Positions 58,262 to 64,000 of a stretch of DNA of 64,000 nucleotides are shown piece after piece. A program made the position numbers and the translations under genes. Where the stretch lies: assembly GCF_017744555.1 (NCBI RefSeq), contig NZ_JAGIBD010000010.1:56148-120147 (forward strand), written 5' to 3'. The DNA comes from Cellulomonas sp. (GTDB lineage Bacteria > Actinomycetota > Actinomycetes > Actinomycetales > Cellulomonadaceae). Every line of letters starts with the position of its first letter. The first letter of the stretch is position 1. The notes under the pieces are model-generated. The model did not search any database and was not told the DNA's origin. It worked only from the letters and a program-made list of their open reading frames with translations.

Positions 58262-58962
58262 ACGAGCGGATCTCGGCAGCCGACGACCCGAGCACCTGGG
58301 GACCCGCGATCGACGAGGCGGTCAACGCGGTCTCCCGCGGCGCCCTCGTCGTGCTCCCCACCGACACCGTGTACGGCATCGGGGCGGACGCGTTCACCCC
58401 GCCCGCCGTGCAGGCGCTGCTCGACGCGAAGGGCCGCGGCCGGCAGATGCCGCCACCGGTGCTCATCGCCGACGTGCGCACGCTCGACGGCCTCGCGACC
58501 GACGTCCCGGCCGGGGCGCGCGCGCTCGCCGAGGCGTTCTGGCCGGGCGGTCTCACGCTGATCGTGACCGCGCAGCCGTCGCTCGCCTGGGACCTCGGCG
58601 AGACCCGCGGCACGGTCGCGCTCCGGGTGCCCGACCACCCGACGGCGCTCGCGCTGCTGCGCCGCACCGGTCCGATGGCCGTGTCCAGCGCCAACCGCAC
58701 CGGCTCGCCCGCCGCCGTGACCGCGCAGGACGCGTTCGACCAGCTCGGCGAGTCGGTCACGGTCTACCTCGACGCGGGCGCGGCACCCGGCGGCGTCGCG
58801 TCGACGATCGTCGACGCGACCGGCGACCGGCTGCGGCTGGTCCGCGCGGGCGCGCTCTCGCTCGAGCAGCTGCGGGAGGTCACCGCCGTCGACGGGCCCG
58901 AGGCTGCCGGCACGGCGGACGCGGACCCGCCCGGGCCCACCCCGGAGGGTCCGACCGCATGA
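58258..58962 (+). CDS. L-threonylcarbamoyladenylate synthase (Sua5/YrdC)
   Basis: RGALVVLPTDTVYGIGADAFTPPAVQALLDAKGRGRQMPPPVLI...MAVSSANRTGSPA. Confidence 0.93.
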   Translation: MNERISAADDPSTWGPAIDEAVNAVSRGALVVLPTDTVYGIGADAFTPPAVQALLDAKGRGRQMPPPVLIADVRTLDGLATDVPAGARALAEAFWPGGLTLIVTAQPSLAWDLGETRGTVALRVPDHPTALALLRRTGPMAVSSANRTGSPAAVTAQDAFDQLGESVTVYLDAGAAPGGVASTIVDATGDRLRLVRAGALSLEQLREVTAVDGPEAAGTADADPPGPTPEGPTA

Positions 58963-60134
58963 GGGTCTACCTCCTGGTCCTGCTCATCGCCGCAGCGGTC
59001 GCGTACCTGACGACGCCGCTGGCCCGGTGGTGCGCGCTGCGCTGGGGTGCCATCACCGCCGTGCGCGACCGGGACGTGCACGCGATCCCGACCCCGCGCC
59101 TCGGCGGCATGGCGATGTTCGCCGGCATCCTCGTCGCGATCCTCATGGCGAGCCGGCTGCCGTTCCTGCACGCGCTCTACGGCAACCCGCGCCCGCTCGT
59201 CGGGATCGTCGGGGGAGCGGCGCTGGTGTGCGCGCTCGGTGTGGCCGACGACATCTGGGACCTCGACTGGCTCACCAAGCTCATGGGCCAGGTGCTCGCC
59301 GCGGGGTTCCTCGCCTGGCAGGGCGTCCAGCTCTACCAGCTGCCGTTCGGTGACGTGAACGTGATCAGCTCGACCCGCATGTGGACGTTCCTCACGGTGC
59401 TCACCGTGGTGATCGCGATGAACGCCGTGAACTTCGTCGACGGGCTCGACGGCCTGGCCGCGGGGGTGCTGGCCATCGGCGGCACGGCGTTCTTCCTGTA
59501 CGCCTACCTGCTCACGCGCACGGCCGGCGGTGCCGACTACGCGAGCCTCGCGGCGCTGGTCCTCGCCGCGCTCGTCGGGGCCTGCCTCGGGTTCCTGCCG
59601 CACAACTTCTACCCGGCGCGCGTCTTCATGGGGGACTCGGGCGCGATGGTGCTCGGGTTCGTCATCTCGGCGGCCGCGATCCTGGTGACCGGCCAGATCG
59701 ACACCGAGTCCGTGCTCAACCGCCAGCGGTTCCCCGCGTTCCTGCCGATCCTGCTGCCGTTCGCCGTGCTGCTGCTCCCGCTGCTCGACATGGCGCTCGC
59801 CGTGGTCCGTCGGGTCGGCGCCGGCAAGTCCCCGTTCCACCCGGACCGGATGCACCTGCACCACCGGCTGCTTGGCCTCGGCCACTCGCACCGGCGCGCG
59901 GTCGCGATCATGTACATCTGGACGGCCGTCTTCGCGTTCGGCGTCTCGGCGCTCGTCGTGTGGTCGACGACCGAGGTGCTCGTCTGCTTCGGCGTCGGCG
60001 TCGTCGTCGCCACCCTGCTCACGCTCGGCCCGCTGCGCGGCCGCTCGACGCCGCCGCCGGCCGACCCCGGCGGCGCGCCCGGCGCCGGCGCACCGGCCCC
60101 GCTGCCCGTCCCCACCCCGGAGGAAGTCCGATGA
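58959..60134 (+). CDS. MraY/WecA-family polyprenyl-phosphate N-acetylhexosamine-1-phosphate transferase
   Basis: DRDVHAIPTPRLGGMAMFAGI...GVADDIWDLDWLTKLMGQ...NFVDGLDGLAAGV...ARVFMGDSGAMVLGF. Confidence 0.92.
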   Translation: MRVYLLVLLIAAAVAYLTTPLARWCALRWGAITAVRDRDVHAIPTPRLGGMAMFAGILVAILMASRLPFLHALYGNPRPLVGIVGGAALVCALGVADDIWDLDWLTKLMGQVLAAGFLAWQGVQLYQLPFGDVNVISSTRMWTFLTVLTVVIAMNAVNFVDGLDGLAAGVLAIGGTAFFLYAYLLTRTAGGADYASLAALVLAALVGACLGFLPHNFYPARVFMGDSGAMVLGFVISAAAILVTGQIDTESVLNRQRFPAFLPILLPFAVLLLPLLDMALAVVRRVGAGKSPFHPDRMHLHHRLLGLGHSHRRAVAIMYIWTAVFAFGVSALVVWSTTEVLVCFGVGVVVATLLTLGPLRGRSTPPPADPGGAPGAGAPAPLPVPTPEEVR

Positions 60135-60655
60135 CGAACGCCCCCACGCCGGGCGCCCGCCCCCCGCTCAGCGAGCAGGCCGTCGAGGCGGTGGTCCGCC
60201 AGGCGTTCCGCGACATGCTGGTGCTGCTCGGAGTCCTGCTCGTGCTCGGTGTCGGGATCGGCGTGCTCGTCGCCGGCGCGGCGGGCGCGTGGGGTGCGTT
60301 GCTCGGCGTCGCGATCGCGCTGATCTTCTCGGGCACCACCGTGCTGTCCGTCCTGGCGACCGTCCGCAGCTCGCCCGCACGCACGTCTGCGGTGATCATG
60401 GGCGCCTGGCTGGCCAAGATCGTGGTGGTGTTCGTCGCCCTCGCGGTGCTCAGCCGGTTCGACTTCTACGACCGCGTGGTGCTCGGCGTCGTGCTGTTCG
60501 CCGGGGTGCTCGGATCGGCGATCCTCGACCTGCGCGCGGTGCAGCGCGGACACGTCCCGTACGTCGAGCCGGCTCCCGCCGCGGGTGCCGGGACGGAGGC
60601 CTCGGACGCCCCGTCGAACGGCGCGGACGGCCGACCGGAGCACGCCGACTCATAG
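60131..60655 (+). CDS. Small membrane protein upstream of atp operon (AtpI-like position)
   Basis: 174 aa; four hydrophobic segments; directly precedes atpB. Confidence 0.65.
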   Translation: MTNAPTPGARPPLSEQAVEAVVRQAFRDMLVLLGVLLVLGVGIGVLVAGAAGAWGALLGVAIALIFSGTTVLSVLATVRSSPARTSAVIMGAWLAKIVVVFVALAVLSRFDFYDRVVLGVVLFAGVLGSAILDLRAVQRGHVPYVEPAPAAGAGTEASDAPSNGADGRPEHADS

Positions 60656-60746
60656 GTTAGGCTTCCCCGCATACACGACGGCCAAGTGTCGCCAGCGTGC
60701 CCGCGCCGACGCGGGCGGGTGACACCCTCGACCTCAGGAGACCGCC

Positions 60747-62449
<1,703 letters not shown>

Positions 62450-62450
<1 letters not shown>

Positions 62451-63262
62451 TGCGCGGCACGAGCAGGGCGTCGCTGGCCGCCGCCGAGGAGCGGTGGGAG
62501 CCGGTCCTCGGCGAGGCCGGTGCGCAGTCGTCGACGCTGGGCGAGCAGCTGTTCGCCCTGGTCGACGCGCTCGACTCGTCGGGCTCGCTGCGCCGGACCC
62601 TCGCCGACCCGTCGATCGACGGCGACGCGAAGGCCGGCCTCGTGGGCCGGCTGCTCGGCGCCGCGGACCCGCGGGTCGTCGAGGCGGCGCAGGGTCTGGT
62701 GCGGTCGCGCTGGTCGGCCGACAACGACCTGGCGGACGCCGTCGAGCACCTGGCGTTCCACGCCGTGCTCGCGACCGCGGAGGCGGACGGCACGCTCGCC
62801 CAGGTCGAGGACGAGCTGTTCCGGTTCTCGCGTGCCCTCGCCGGGCAGCGGGAGGTCCGTCGGGCGCTGTTCGACACCTCGGTGCTCGCGGAGGCGCGCG
62901 TGCACCTGGTCGACCAGATCATCGGCGGGCGCGTCGCACCCGTGACGCTGCTGGTCGCCGAGCGCGTCGCCGCGGCGCCGCGCGGCCGCCGGTACGTGGC
63001 GAGCCTCGGCCACCTGGCCGACCTCATCGCGGAGCGGCGCGACCGCCAGGTCGCCACGGTGCACTCGGCGTCGCCGCTCACCACGGCGCAGCGCGACCGC
63101 CTCGCGGAGATCCTCCGGAATGCCTACGGTCGCGAGATCCAGCTCAACACCGTGCTCGACCCGCAGATCCTCGGTGGCCTGCGCGTGCAGGTGGGACCGC
63201 AGGTCGTGGACGCGACCGTGCTGGCCCGCCTGGCGGACGCCCGCCGACGGCTGGCGAGCTGA
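62450..63262 (+). CDS. atpH: F0F1 ATP synthase subunit delta
   Basis: 270 aa; ...EILRNAYGREIQLNTVLDPQILGGLRVQVGPQVVDATVLARLADARRRLAS. Confidence 0.94.
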
Positions 63263-63332
63263 CCCGCGCGCCCGCCGCGCACCAGACATGTGAGACCGCA
63301 CGCACCGCGTGCGCCACGACAGGAGAGAAGCA

Positions 63333-64000
<668 letters not shown>

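Noticed and set aside
60653-60671. IdeR/DtxR half-site ATAGGTTAGGCTTCCCCGC upstream of atpB
   Set aside because: Only the left half matches (13/19 overall), and TAGGTT/TAGGCT more simply reads as a -10 promoter element like the one before the 44192 MFS gene.

Overview
This 64 kb window of high-GC DNA is dense with genes and looks like an actinobacterial chromosome. The gene content and order (hom-thrC-thrB-rho, rpmE-prfA-prmC-sua5-mraY-like-atp operon, acyl-CoA carboxylases plus birA, an efeUOB iron operon) would fit a Cellulomonadaceae-like Micrococcales; that placement is inference. Most of it is housekeeping or ordinary accessory metabolism. I found no CRISPR array, prophage, integrase or recognisable defence island. 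No large undescribed system is evident. The best second-look signals are: (1) a DUF222/HNH endonuclease gene with a perfect TCGAAC-N4-GTTCGA SOS box over its start codon and a 26-bp imperfect inverted repeat (22/26) bracketing the gene; (2) an apparent single-base frameshift in efeO, separating its lipoprotein signal from the mature domain, downstream of a DtxR/IdeR-like iron box; (3) a cluster of unrelated intergenic tandem-repeat arrays at 23.5-32.8 kb; (4) a 40-aa leader ORF overlapping the rho start (GTGA), and a disordered Q/R-rich Rho insertion; (5) a probable CTG start for atpB; (6) a membrane protein fusing a GH67-like ectodomain to a multi-TM domain; (7) several palindromic operator candidates and a recurrent leaderless-promoter layout. 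All calls come from reading the supplied sequence and translations; no database search was run. Start codons are often uncertain because long overlapping ORFs are common in GC-rich DNA.
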